A stretch of DNA of 64,000 nt, taken from positions 4,069,276 through 4,133,275 of the forward strand of contig NC_031791.1 of assembly GCF_001522545.3 (NCBI RefSeq), given 5' to 3'. Within the stretch, counting starts at the first letter, position 1. Each line of letters begins with the position of its first letter. Made by a program: the position numbers and the translations under genes. The stretch comes from Parus major (taxonomy: Eukaryota; Chordata; Aves; Passeriformes; Paridae). Below the pieces are notes generated by a model that worked only from the letters and a program-made list of their open reading frames with translations, was not told the origin of the DNA and did not search any database. This document shows, piece after piece, positions 24,201-37,900 of this stretch.

Positions 24201-27200
24201 TTGCATTTCAAACTTTCATCTGTTCTGTGTTTCAGAAATTATCCAAGGAGAAAACACATTGTGTGTGATAACTAAGGTCCCCACCACAGACAGTTTACAC
24301 AGTAGTGCTGGTTTATGTTTGATCAAATGATCTTTGTAAACTGAGGCATTGTGCACCAATTGTGCTTTGGCCCTGTTGTGCTTAATAGAAGTAGAATTTA
24401 AAAACAGAACAGCAAACAGCAGTGGAAGATGCGAAATTCCCATTTAACTCCTCCCTCAGTGATTCCCAGCTCCAGAAGTCAGAGTCAGGTGGCAAAGTTC
24501 TCTCTTTTATTAAACAACATGAAGGAGATAAAAGCAAAGGAGAGGGTGCTGACCCTAAGTGAAGAGGACAGGAAGGATTAAGATGCCTGTATAAGCACTA
24601 ACTTCAAGTGCCAGACCTGCAAATTTGCCTTCCTGGTATCCCTGTTCCCACTTAGGGCTGGGACTGAGGAGTTGTGCAGCTTCAAAGACCCTGCCAAGAT
24701 TTCATTATGTTGAAAGTCTCTTCCCTTTTTTTAAAAACATATTTTTTATTGTATCTATTTTTATTTTTACATAGCTTTTCAGAGCCATACCATCCAGCAA
24801 ATCCCTGTAGGAGGGCATCCAGGTTTCCTAGCAAAAGCTAGTTCCTTCATTAAGCCTTGCCAGGGATATTGGCATGCAGTCCATTCCCTCTTCAAGGAAT
24901 AAACAACCCCACGGGCAATGTTCGATATGATTCATTCTCTGTGTGACTGTGACAGCATCAGAACCTGCCTAATGCAGCTGGATCTGAGGCTGGTGGGAGG
25001 ACTGAAATAACGAGGAGGCTCAGCATGGAGGGAGCAGAGCTGGGGCTGCTGTGCACAGCCAGGGACCTGCTGGCGATGCAGCACGTGCTCCGCTCCCCTG
25101 AGCAGCCTCAGGGAACGGGGAGCCTCAGCATTGCTTGGGAATGGTCTGTGAGGAGGAGCTGGGTCGTGTCAGGACATCTGGGCACTGGGAAACTGCCTCA
25201 CAGCTGGGCCTCCTGCACTGAGGGAACAGCTGCTGCTCCTGTCTGGGCCCATCTCAGACACCAGTTGGAACAACTGGATCGAACACTGGAGCAGGGGCTC
25301 TGCACCATTTCTGCATCAAGGTAAAACACCAGCATTACCAGCTGAGAGGGGCCAGGAGTCAATTCTCCAAGTAGAATCTGCCTGTAAGTGTGAAACTGCC
25401 CTGAGAAGAGGCAGCATTTCCCAGAATTTTTATCATGTTGCCTAAATGTCTTTCATCTAGGGCATCTAAGACCACAGAAATTTTAACAACTTTTTAGGTG
25501 GCTATACCTTTTGGCAAAAATCTTATTTTTGCTTCGCTCATCTAAATGTGCAGAATTCTTAATTTGGTGAGTGACAGTTAACAAGTTAGTGGCTGGGACA
25601 ACAGTGAATTTAGCCACAAAACTAGAGAGGAAGGGAACTAGAGAATAAATCACAGAGAACAATTAATACAAATGTGTGAGGTGTGCTCACTATGATTAGG
25701 CTGCAGTCATATACAGTCCTGTAATTATTTGAAAATTGTCCAGAAATAAGTTCTCATGAGACTAAAATGAATGCAAAAAATGCTGTTTTAATCTTTTATT
25801 GAATCAATGAAATTTAGATTAGGCAGTCACTAAATTCCTGTTTACACAACAGACCTTAATGGCTCCAAAGGAAGCGCTCAAATGTAGTCGACAAATAATC
25901 CCTATTTATGAAAGCCCCATAATATGCATTTACATAATCCCCACTTTAAAAAGCTATATCAGCTCTAAAGTTCTTCAGCTCACAGATATGCCCCAGGGGA
26001 TTAAAAGTAATAAACAAAACAAAGGGAAAAAGATGTACACACACATCCACCAACATGCACCACAACAGCCTTCAGGATTATCACACGCAGGAGGAGGCAG
26101 GGATAACCCACCAGCTCTCCTCACCCCACTGCACCTCCAGCAGGGTTTGTGCATGTGCACAGCCATGAATCCATGCACATCTCCACCAGTGGCTCTGCAT
26201 GACTTGGAGCACGTGTGTGGTGCTGCAGTGGCTCTCTGCATTATGGCTCTCCTGGCTTTCCTGTATTCTCCACAAATACAATATTGGTTCATCCTGTATG
26301 CCCAGGAAATACCATCATGAAACAAACAGTTTTGCTCATGTTTTAAGGTGTATGTAGCAGCTTTAGAAAGCAGCTGATAGGACACAGAACTGGTGGGTTG
26401 TGCACTTTATTTGTACTCAAGATGACTGGACAGTTGCTGATATTCCCATGTGACGGACGTGGCATTTTGCTGTCGAGGTGCTGTCCTTGAGATAAGAGGT
26501 ATGAATGTTAATGTTGCTGAAGGGTTTGAATTTTAAAAAAGCTGTTCTTTACTGTGGAAAACAAGCTGCTTCTGAAAAGCTGGTTATTCAGAAGTGTGAA
26601 TTTTGGAGACTGATTTCTTTCCTTCTGTAATTTTACCTTGTCTTTGCAGCTACCCATTGCTTAGGAATAAAATGTTACGAGTGTTGTCCAGTGAAGCCTG
26701 AGTTCTGAAATTCTGGTGGCTGGGAAAAATCTGAATTAGACTCAGTAAAAGTAAGAAAGGGAAAATAGAATTAATTTCCAGCTGTAGAGAAATACGTTTT
26801 CTGCCTGTCCATTCTGAATTCTCTGTGTGTCTTTTGCTTCACACCTCTTGATTAGCACTTAAAGTATAAATGAGAACACAGCAGCACATGAATATTGGTA
26901 TTTACCTTCAGTGAATGCCAGCATTCAAGTGCTGTGGAGTTTTGTGTGGACAAAACTCATCCCTGCCCAGAGGTCCCATTTGGTCATCCAGCTGTGCTGG
27001 TGCTGCAGGCAGAAACAAGAGCGATAGCTGGTGTGCAGCTGCATGCCCTGGCCTCTTCCCATCTGGCCCAGCCCTTCTCCAAAAGCTAAATGGGGTTTTT
27101 CTGCTTTGCTGGGGTAGGGCAGGGTCCAGTGTCCCCTCTTCTCCTTTACTGCTGCTGTCCCTGCCCGCCACCCCTGGAGAGCTCTGCTGCCTTCATCCTG

Positions 27201-28940
27201 GGGAAGTCCCTCCTATCTCTGCATAATGGGCAGAAAAAATCTTCATCTTAAACCCAGACTCATTCCTGAGTCAGGTCAGGGGTAACAGGAGGGTTTAGCA
27301 CCAGGCTGCACCAGCTGCCCGAGGCACTAAGTGTTTCTTCCCAAAATAACACAGGAAGTTGGTAATTTCACTCTGTGTGTTCCCATCTCAGTTCCACCTT
27401 AATAATGAAGCTTTTTGGTTTCCATTTAATGAGGATCTTTGCAGTTTACATAAAGCAACCACATGAATAAATAGTCAGTTTAGAACAGATAAGACCTGGG
27501 GGTGAGTTTGGTGGGGGTTCACCAAGAAAGATTATGCATTCAGCAGATAGAGGTGTCTATGGTTGTGGCATCACTTGATCTTGTCAATCCAATATCAACT
27601 CAAACATGGAGCAGAAGCAGCTGTTATTTTACTCGAGTGCAGTAACAGCATCTCAGGCATCCCCACACCTGCACCTGGTCAGACTCTGGAGCTCTCTTGT
27701 GCTTGTCCCTCTGCAACCAGCACAGCAAAGACTGACTGCTGAGGATTTGGGGAATTGTACAGAGAATGGTTCATTTTTACATTTCCAAATCATATTCGCT
27801 GTAGGACATGAGTGTTCCACTCCACATTGGTTACTCTAATGATGCACAGTTCCAGAGCTGTCTGTCCATATTGACAGGCCACACTTCCCAGGTTGGCTTC
27901 CCAAACTGAGATGTTTTGAGAAATGTACAGATACAGAGAAACAGGGAGGCAGAAATCTTCTTTGTGGCAAGGCTGAGGTGCAAGTGTTGGGAGAGGAAGG
28001 GATGAATCCCTGTAATTTTGTTGTTACTACAAATTGTGCCTTGTTTAAACTCTCCACCTCAGGCTTTTATCTGCTATATTTGTGCTAATCCATATATTTA
28101 TGCTTTGCCAGTATGGATTTAAAGTGGTATAATTCAGGTTATTGTCAAGACCAAGAGTCCTTCCCATCTTCTACCTGAACTGTCAGAGTGTCATAATTGT
28201 TTGACTTTTGGTGACTTTTCATCAGCCCTTTTGTGATAACTGAGGCAGAAGGTGAGTTCAGAAGGAAGGAAAACAAATTTTTAATGAAATTAGCTTCTCA
28301 GGTGATGACGTGCTTCTGGAGAACAGGAATCAGGCACCAGCCTTCAGATTACTCTGCTTCCCCCTGCCCTCACCCCAGCACACCGGGTACCCCACGAACC
28401 TGGCTCTTCTCACAGTGAACAGGGACCTGGGATTCAGCTGTAGAGAGCTGCTGGTGGCTCTTTACTGGTCCCACTCTCCAGAGAAATGGAAGTGGTGAGC
28501 AGCTGGGGTAGAAGATAATGCCTGGGACAGCATCTCACTAAAGTGCTCTTTTGTAATGATGATGCCAGCAAAATATTTCATTTCTTCATCTCTTTTTGAG
28601 CCAAGCTCAATGATGAAAATATCAAACCTGTCCAGTTCTGAGGCTCATCTTTGACCAACTCACCCAGTAACTTCTCTTCATGTGTTGCTTCTCAGCATTT
28701 CTGCCGTTCCTTTGGCCATTTTGTTAATCGTTTAAATACTTCTGTTAACCTGTACTTCCTTCAGTCCCATAGAGAGCACTTGTGGGGGGTGAGCACCATG
28801 GAAATGTCCAAATATAGCTGGATGTGTAGGCTCTTACCTGGAAGACAGTGTTTTCTTGTGCAAACAAACAGCATTGAACTGGGTGGGAGGAGCAGGTGCT
28901 GTAAGGGATAAACCTTTCCAGCCACGCTGCTGGATGAATT
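24200..28940. other. Intergenic, nothing recognised
   Basis: AT-rich to mixed DNA with no supported gene. The segment 27405-27485 (TCCATTTAATGAGG, AACCACATGAATAAATAG) could be another regulatory block, but the signal is weak. Confidence 0.5.
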
Positions 28941-28944
28941 CACA

Positions 28945-28968
28945 CTGCTGCTGCTGCTGCTGCTGCTG
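28945..28968 (+). repeat. (CTG)8 microsatellite
   Basis: Eight uninterrupted CTG units, in DNA with no supported coding frame. Confidence 0.95.
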
Positions 28969-29963
28969 GGCCAGGAGGAGCTGAGGATGAGGAGGCTGCT
29001 CAGTGCTCAGGGTGTTCCATCTGTGAGTCACAGCTCTACAGGAGTCTCACCAGCCCCTTGGCCAGACAGGCTTTGCCTTCATTAACTCTTTCCTGTAGGA
29101 GACGTAGAAGCCAATTAATTACAACTTAGGCTTTATTCCATTAAACTCCTCTAAGCTCCAGGGGAAGAGCCTTAAGATTCTACTCTGATCCTGTTTCCAC
29201 TGACGCCTGTAAAGTCTCTCCACAGACTTGGGTGGGAAGAGACATTAATTCCATGCTTGCTTTCAGCCTGGAGCATGGCCACTGCCAGGAGGGCCGTGCC
29301 TCCGAATGCAGCCCCTCTTCCCAATCAGCACCTGCTGCAGGGAGATGCAGTCTTCAGAGAATGTCTGCTGGTTCCAGGGACAACAGAACAAGTGGCCAGC
29401 CAGTGTAGTTTCCATCAAAACCTTTCTCCCCTGCTTGATCTCAAACTTCCATTCTGCTGCTCCCCGTAAAGACAAACCCTGAGCTGTTCACCTTTCCAGC
29501 TGAAGCGACTTTAGTTAATTGAATTTTCAAAGAGGGATGATCACATCTGAAATGACAGATCTCACACAGTGTTGCTTTTAGAAGAGAAATCTTCACAAGC
29601 AGAGACTGTTGCAGCTCCACAAAGCTGGCAAGTGGGGAAGTCTTAGAAAAGAACTGTTCCTCAACCTCCTTTTCATAAACTATTTGTGCTTCAAAGGCAG
29701 CAGAGGACTGAATGTAGGCTGTCTGTGTCCCACTGGACTGTGTTGTTGAGGAGGCAGGAGTGGTTCCTGCTGTGTTCCAGGAACAAGTACCATCACCTAG
29801 TGCAGCTCCACAGACGTGTCTTTGTATGGGTTCTGAGGCTGTAAGCCATTGTGCAGCCAGCTTTTTATTCACGAGCGGATTGCTTGGGGATTTGGTGTGG
29901 AATAGGTACAGAGTGATGAAAGAAGTGATATTATTTACACAGCATATGAAAATGCAACTGTTC

Positions 29964-30488
29964 TGTGTGCAGTTTTGGTCACTGCAATGTAAAATAATGT
30001 AAAATAGTAAAATTTGTAAAAAAAAATGTAAAATAGTGAGCTGTTAAGGAGTGTCCAAAGGCAACAAAGAAGATGAAGGCTCTTGAGGGGAAGTTGTGTG
30101 AGGAGCAACTGAAGTCACTTGGTCTGTTCAGCTGGAGGAGACTGAGAGGACACTCATCACAGTTACAGCTTTCTGTGAGGAGAAAAGGAGGGGCAGGTAC
30201 TGGTATCTCTGGTGACCGGTGACAGGACCTGAGGGAATGGCCTGAAGTTGTGTCAGGGGAAGTTTTGGTTGGATATTAGGAAAAGGTTCTGCCCCAGAGG
30301 GTGGTTGGGCACTGGAACAGGCTCCTCAGGGCAGTGGTTACAGCACTAAGCCTGACAGAGTTCAAGAAGTGTTTGGGCAACACTCTCAGGCACATGATGT
30401 GACTCTTGGGGATGTGCAGGGCCAGGAGCTGGAATCAATGATCCTTGTGGGTCCCTTCCAACTCAGCATATTCTGCTATTCTGTGATT
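29964..30488 (+). mobile_element. CR1 LINE, 5'-truncated 3' end
   Basis: The typical order of an avian CR1 tail is visible: GTGCAGTTTTGGTCACTGCA at the 5' side, then the GTTCAGCTGGAGGAGACTGAGAGG section, TTGGATATTAGGAAAAGGTT, GGGCACTGGAACAGGCT, and the terminal TCCTTGTGGGTCCCTTCCAA followed by ATTCTGCTATTCTGTGAT. The copy is diverged and carries a local expansion of TGTAAAAT words at 29989-30040. No reverse transcriptase frame remains. Confidence 0.9.
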
Positions 30489-30489
30489 G

Positions 30490-31620
30490 TGGATGTAGGA
30501 CAGCAGAGTTCGAAGTCAAATTTCTCTTTGTTCCTGTGTGTTGCAAGTAGCTTACTGGCATGGGCCCAGGACTTCTCAGACAGGTTGCAGGATTGTCTCA
30601 GCCAAGCTCTGATCAGTGCCACAACTTGTATTTCTTGTATTTTGTTTAACTGTACTGTGGGCCATCAAACTCCCACTGCAGTCAGCAGGCCCTCAGGATC
30701 TGGTCTTTCTCTCCAGTCATGGTGCAATGATGGGTCATCTCTTCACTCGGACTGCTGTTCTGAACCCTTTTCTTCCCACTTATTTGGGCCAACATTTCCT
30801 GCAACCTTCTCAACCAAATTCTGAGCAGCAGCATGGAAGACTTGCTTTCCACCTGCTGTAGTTGGCAGCTTGGATGTGTCCCAGTCTGTGATTGGCAGGA
30901 AGTGCTGATGATGACAACACAGCCTTCCCAGTGGGAATGGTCCTCCACTTGCTTTTCAGACACCTGTGTACCCCAGGAATCGTGGGTTCAGGGGCTCTGC
31001 CTGTTCCTGAGAGCACAGTGAGCACTGCACTGTTGACAGCTGCACCCCACTCTTGGCAAGCTTGGACCATGGGCAGGTTTAGACACCTGTTACAGTTCTT
31101 ATCTGGGTGAGGCAAGGCTCACAAAACGGTCCTACAGACCTATCAGCTGCCTCAGACACAACAGCTGTTTGTTCCTGTGTCAGCACTGGCGGTGGGTGGA
31201 GCACCACGGACTTTATTAGAAGAATTTTCTTTCCATACCAGGCAGCGAAACTGACTTTTGCTAGAATGTGTTTTCTTTCAAATTCCTATCCTGAGATCCT
31301 CAAGGCACATAACTTAAAGGTGGAACATCAGCAACTGCACTGGTGTGGGAGCTCATATAGCCCCTCTGCATCACTGCATCACTGCAACTGCTCCCCCAAC
31401 ACAACGCAGTATTTTCATTAGATACCCGACCTCTGGTTCTGATTAAATAACTTGTATAATTAGATTGAGACATCTGCTTATCCCTGGGGGAAGAAATCCC
31501 TTTCAGCACTGGACTAAGTCTGATTTGGTTAATTACCTTAGCAGTACTGCATTAATACATAGGTTCTTGATGGCAAGGAGCTGTGGTGTCAGGTCTGTTC
31601 CTCCTTGTTTTCACAATACT
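30490..31620. other. Intergenic, nothing recognised
   Basis: Frames at 30369-30824 and nearby overlap the CR1 tail or lack any known domain. No gene is supported. Confidence 0.5.
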
Positions 31621-31624
31621 ATAG

Positions 31625-31980
31625 TAAGAGTATTGTATTACTATATTTTATAGATTATATAATAATTTTTATATAAGATGTAAATATATAATATGTATGT
31701 TATATGTATATTTTATATACAATATATTATATAGATAACTCTCTATATTTTTAATATATTTATATATAATATATATTACATATAATATATATGTAATATT
31801 ATATATATGATATATTTATATACAATCTGTAATTCTATCTAGTATATTAATACATTATGCATTATAGATTATAGATTATAGATTATAGATTACAGATAAA
31901 TATATATAATATTTCTATAATATATGTTATTATATATTATGTATATTTCATATATATTTACTATTATCATAGTAATACTA
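31625..31980. repeat. AT-rich low-complexity block
   Basis: About 350 bases of almost pure A/T in irregular TATA, TATAT and ATATAA words, with a short (ATTATAG)n run at about 31862-31893. Similar words (ATTACTAT, ATAGTAAT) occur in opposite orientation at the two ends, so it may fold back on itself. Confidence 0.9.
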
Positions 31981-31984
31981 TTGT

Positions 31985-34900
31985 AAGAGCCCAGTATTTC
32001 CATCCTCTTTTCGCTCATGCCAACACTCTCCTTCACTTTACTGTTTAAGTATTCCCTGTTTCACCTGCCTGTGAATATAGTTTCCAGGTTCTTTGTTGTA
32101 CATGTGAGGATAATCTATTCCCAGTGGCTGCTCAAAGCAAGGCATCCTGTGGTACTTGTGAGTAATTAAGATTCTCAGGGTTCTTTAGCAATGTGAATTT
32201 CTCTCAGTGATTACCATTGGCACTGCTGTTTTCCAGTTCACCCTCCAGAAGCAGAGCAGTCCACGTGCACATGGACAAGGTGGAAAGTGGAGGGAGCAAT
32301 GTGGGAATGCACTTGGATTTGCAGGTTTGGTTTAGTTTGTTTTTTTTCCCCTCTGGCACCTGCAAGGTTGAACATCTGTGGGCAACTGCAAGATACTCAG
32401 ATTCTGTCCTTTGCTCAAGCCTGACCAAAAGTGAACAAACACATGCTGAAAAAGATGCAACTGAGATTTGTATCCAAAAATCCTCAGAAGAGGCAGGAGC
32501 TCTGGGGCAGAGCTCTGTCCTGCTGACGGTGATCAGGGGCCAAGGCCCTCCCTGCACACCCACCAGTCTGAGCACCCCAGAATCTCAGCTGATTATTCAA
32601 ACTGATCTGAGGACCCAAAAGCACTTCTGGCAGTGCTGAGAGATTAAACATGAATGTTATGCAATAGAATCTTTTTCCATACACAGATGGAAATACCTAG
32701 TAAAGTATAAATCATCTATTTGATAACCGAGCTGTTGTGGAACTAGAGTTTCTGACTTCCCAGGGAAAATTCAATTCTCAGAACCAATAGTATTTACTAT
32801 TTATATGACTTGCCAGCCTATCTAAAGGCTCATCCTTTTCAGAATGCTCTACAGGTAGCCAGAAGGTGCTCTCAGAAAGAATTGTCCAGATGCTCTTCAA
32901 AGTAAAAAAAATATATTTAGTGCAGAATTTAATTGTAACACTAAATCTGGGATTTTTAGAAAAAAAGGTACTCAGGGTGGAAATCATGGGTGAGGGGAGG
33001 GACAGGAATATAACATCAAATGCCTACAGGAGGTCAGAGGACAAATACTCTTTCCAGCAGCAGAGGTGTAGGGAGAATTGGTCAGGACAGCACAAAGCTC
33101 GCCCCAGTGCCTCTCCAGAATAGTCCCAGGGCCTGGCAGCTTGCAGAGATCTCCCATGACAGAAGTGAGATTTGTTATTCAATAGCCACTAGCCTTTTTT
33201 AACCCTTCCATAACTTTGGTTTATTTATCTTTTTTTTCTATTTATGTAAGCCTTCAGCATGCACAGCATTCTGCAGCAAAGAATTCTGCAGATAAATGAC
33301 ACTGTGCAAAGAGCCACCTTCTTCTTCTGTTTGAAGAACCAGAAGCAGTGAACAAGTCACCTCTGGGTGATCTTCATGTTACTCACAATTCCAGAGACTG
33401 CTCACAGTCCTGCAGTCACATCTTCTCAAGCTGAGGAATCACAGTCTGTGGAGCTGTGCCTGCTGTGGAAGCTGTACCATACCCCACATCAACCTTGCTG
33501 CACATTTCTGAATATTTTTTGGTGAACAAATGTTCTTTGTCAATTAGGAGAGAGAAAGAATTGAACAGTTTAACTGGATTTTGGTGATTTGTGTTCCCAA
33601 GACTACTGGGTCTCCCAAAGCAGCAGCCAGGGGAGAAGTGCCTCTCAGGAGTCAAAACTGCTGTGGGGCAAACACATTCCATTTGAAAATACTTGAAGGC
33701 AACAAAACTGAACAGTCTGGTTTTTGTTACCATCTAAACCAGCCCTTTGCTGGGCAAATGGTATCAATAAGCTTTCTCCCATTCCTCCTGAACAAACCAG
33801 AGGGGAGGTGGCAGGCACTGTGGAAGAGGCAGAAGCAGCAGGAGTGTTCATCACAGTCCCCTCAGCCCAGAGTCCAAGGACTGCTCTCTCTCCTGCCACA
33901 GCAGCTCCAGTTTGTGCCAAGGAACTTTTTGCCTCTTATTTTTAGGTCGGGAGGTGAGTGCAGGTTGGATTTTATCCTGGGTACTTTTCATTTCTTGTAA
34001 CTTTCACATGGAAGCATGAAATATAGCCGGATACATTTCAAGCAAGGCAATGGATTACCTTGTACCGACATGCAGGCCCAAGGTGTCCATTATTTATAGA
34101 CCTCATTTTCTTGTAGCAAATTTGCATAGATGAGCTCCCAGAGGATGACAGGCCAGAGCTGTGAGGCTCACAAGTCAGTGTGGTTACAGGGAGCAGGGTA
34201 ATCCAGAAGCCAGGCATCACTTCGTGTTATGTTGTTATGTTGCACCAAGACTGAACCAACCTGGCCACAGGTTGTGGAAGAGTCTGGAAAAAAAGAAAGG
34301 GGCAAAGGAAAATTTTGCCAGAAAACAGAGACTGCTGAGTTCTGGAGGCGATGTGTCATGATTCCTCACATCACTTTGGTGTTATGACTGCTTAGCAAGT
34401 CCAGTGACCACATCCAGATCTGGCAGTGCTGTGCAGCCACAGTGTTTGGGGGATTCAGGCCCTGTCAGGGGGCTGAGGTCTCATCTTGTCACTTGGAGTA
34501 ACTTTCAGCTCGAGAGAAACTGCTTTGTGAGAAGCTACACAAACACTCCTATACCAGGCTGGAAACACGCTGCCCGGTGTCAGCTGGGTGGATTGCTGCT
34601 GTTGTCCCCAAATGAATTAAAGTATTGATCTGCCAGAAGCCAGAATGTCAAGGGAGACTTGTTTCCCTCTCTGGTGGCTGCTCAGAAATGGTCCTCTGGG
34701 GATGAGGCTTAGCAGTGCATGTGGTAGGAGAAGGGTCCATCTGCTCCCATCTGCAGCTCAGCTCTGAAGACAGGGAGCCACCAGTGTAAGGCAGAAGGGA
34801 TGGCAGTGTTTGCCTGTTCCTGAGAGGAAAGTGTCACAGAGGCCATATGTAGCTCATGAGAAGGGGTCAGTGGCTGATGTTCCCTCCTGAGAGTTTCTGC

Positions 34901-37900
34901 AGGGAGAACATGCTGCTGGGAGGGGAGTGAAGGGCTGGCACAAGCTGTGCTGTGCTGGCATTCCTGCTCCTGAGAGGGTTCCCCAGGGTGGGAGCCCTCC
35001 TGTCCCTGCTCCCTGCACAGCCCTGCAGCTGCAGGTGGCACACGAGCCAGCCCCATCACCAGGGAGAGGCTGAGCAATGTTAGATCCAATTGCACAAAGC
35101 TGCATCATATACCACAAAACCAGATTTGCTTAGCTAATCCTCTGATTGATTTGAAGGCCTTGCTGAGACTAAAAGACTATTAAGAGATTTGTGCTGGTGG
35201 CACCTCCCAACACAGGAGCCAACTCCCCTCCCATGCACCTGATGTTTCCTGGCCCTGGCCTGAGACCCTTCCCAGCAAAGATCAGTCCTTGGCTCCCCCA
35301 CTGAAATTCTATCAACTTTCTCCTTGCTGAAGCTCTCTCTGGAAGATGAACACTCATGCACAGAGGCCTCATGGGGTGCCAAGTCCCAGTGCAGCTCTCC
35401 AGGCACCAGCTGCAGTTGAGCATCCCATAGAGACCCCCTCTCTGCTGTGGAATGCTGACCCCTTGTCCTGCCACCGAGGGGGCACAGGGTCTCTCATCAC
35501 AGCCCTCAGGAATTTCAGCCCAGTGTGCTTGGCTGTTTCCCCTATAATTGTCCTCTTGATCTTTGAATCTCGCTGTTAGAAATTCCCTTCCCCATCTCAC
35601 AGAGCATTATGCTCTGTGTTGCCTTGTGCTCAGTCTGGCAGAAGCCCTGCAACACTCCTTATTGTTCCCTGTTTCCTTGCTTCAACATCCCCAGCCCAGT
35701 TTGGATGGGGTACAACGTGCTGAGTGTGCAGACCTGAAACACTTGCTCTTGCCTTTGACTACTCATGTGCCTGCCTGTTTTTCCCAGCACCTGCCTCCTC
35801 ATGTCCAGATTCAAACTCCAGATAATGTAGCCTGGCTAGCCTCCTGGGCAGGGCTGTGTATGCTGGGAGAAATGCTGGCCTTGAAAATTGGGTGTGAGTC
35901 TGTGGGATTCCTCAGATACTTTCTGCCACTGGGATTGTCTGGAAGATGCTGAAGTCAGACTCTCCGTTCCAGATATCTCAAGTTTGCAGCAGAAATTACG
36001 CCCAGTGCCTGGTAGGCCACTGTCCCAGCCATGGTGCACCGAGGCACAAGCAACCATGTCACAGAAGCTCTCAAAGGAGACTTTTTAAGTAGCTCTGATC
36101 ACTGCTCCACTCCAGACTTTGCCCACAGCTTGCTGAGCCTCAGCAGGAAAAGCCACACAGCAGAGACCATCTCCAGCACAGGCTGGTGCTGGGCACAGAT
36201 GGCACTGAGTAGAATCTAGGCATGCTTGGCTGTGGTGGACTGATCCTGAGGCACAGAAAAGAACCAGATCCCAGCCCTCTCTCTGGTGCTGGCCCCAGTC
36301 TGGCTTATGAGGCTCTAAGTGGAGCAGGGAGATGCAGACCCCTGGATTTCCTCTCTTGGTTCTGCTACAGCTGCAGACGTGGAAGTTTTGGACTGCACCC
36401 ATGTAGTCCTGAGCATCACCACCCAGTCTGCTCACCAGGCACAAACAAAAACCAAAAAATGGTGCTGCAAAGCTCCAGCAGGGCAGGGACATGAAGCTTT
36501 GTGTCAGTCAGATGCTGCTGCCAGGTGCACTCAGTGCTGCAGCAGCCTCTCAGCCATGTGTGCCAGGTGATGCTCGTCCCAGTCCCAGGGCACACCTGTG
36601 CACAGTGCAAGAGACCCACCACAGACTGCAAGCTGAGCCAGCTGAAAAGGAGGTTTTTAACAGCACCTTGAAAGAGGATGAAAAACTCACGGGAGGGCTT
36701 GTAAAGTGCCAGAGGCAAATGAAAAGATCCCAAACCAAGACGTGATTCTAAAGAACCAAACTCTTTTTCTGGCTCCAGTGCCACTTTTTTCCCCTGCTAG
36801 AGGACTGAGAATATCTCAGATCTGGTAGCTTTTGCTGAAAGAGCAGTGCACATACTGAAGAGCACAGAATGGGAATGAAGGTCTGGTAACATTCCCAGAA
36901 CCAGGAATGCTCCAGCACAAGCATTGGAGGGTTTTTCAATGAGCACATGAAGCATCTTTGCTGCTTGTGAGGATGCTTAGGAAAGGAAGAAGCAGGAGAT
37001 TGCAAACCATCTCATGCTGGTATCAGTTGCACGTTACGCAGTGAGTAAACAGTGTGAAACACCTGTGTAACAGGGGCTTATTGAAAGTAGGCTGTGCCAA
37101 GCAATTCCAAAATACTGCTTCACCCGAGACAACAAATTTGTAGTTTCTTGGATTAATTTTTATTGCAATAAAGCAGCTGATATAATGCTGCATAACGAGC
37201 TTCAAGCAGGGAACTTGGAGCACAGTTCCCAAGGGGCAGAGCAGAAGGGGTTGGTGAGCAGATGGGAGCCCAGGGTCATCACCAGGGGCTCCCTGCCTGG
37301 GAACTGGCATTGCCAAGCCAGCAGTGGGGTGCAAACTGATCCCGCGTAGAGTCCAGTTCACAGGTACATCCACCTTTTGGGGCAGAGATGGACAGCAGGA
37401 TTCTGTGAGCCTCTCACTTCAAAAGGTTGGTGGCCATGATGGGCAGAGAATCTGCTGGGATCACACCAGCTGCCTTGTTCCTGCTTTGGAAAATGCCATG
37501 AGAATTGGGAAGCTGCAAGACAGGAATGTGGGCAGAGACCTGACGGATCCCTGTAGCTCAGCTGAGCAAAGCCCTGTTAATAACCTGAAACCCCCGAGGG
37601 AGGGAGGGACAGCCAGTTCTGGTTTTGCTTAACCAGGGTCTCCTGCCATTACAACATTATAATATCAAAGAACTTTGTGTTGAGAACTAGATACAACAGC
37701 AAGTGCACCCCCAAAAGGACCAGTCCTTAAGATCTCAGTGGAGTTTGCTGCAGGAGGGTAGAATTTAAGTCTCAGTCTGGAGAAACAAAGACTCAGAGGA
37801 CAGGATCAGCCCCTAATTACCCTGCAGTTAATGTGAATATGAGGGAGGATGAGGAGAGGGAGGGGCAGGAGACACAAGCATGAGAAGCACTGATGTGGAG

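Noticed and set aside
24480..24560. LTR-like phrase CTCTTTTATTAAACAACATG
   Set aside because: A single poly(A)-like word without a TATA box, boundaries or an internal match.
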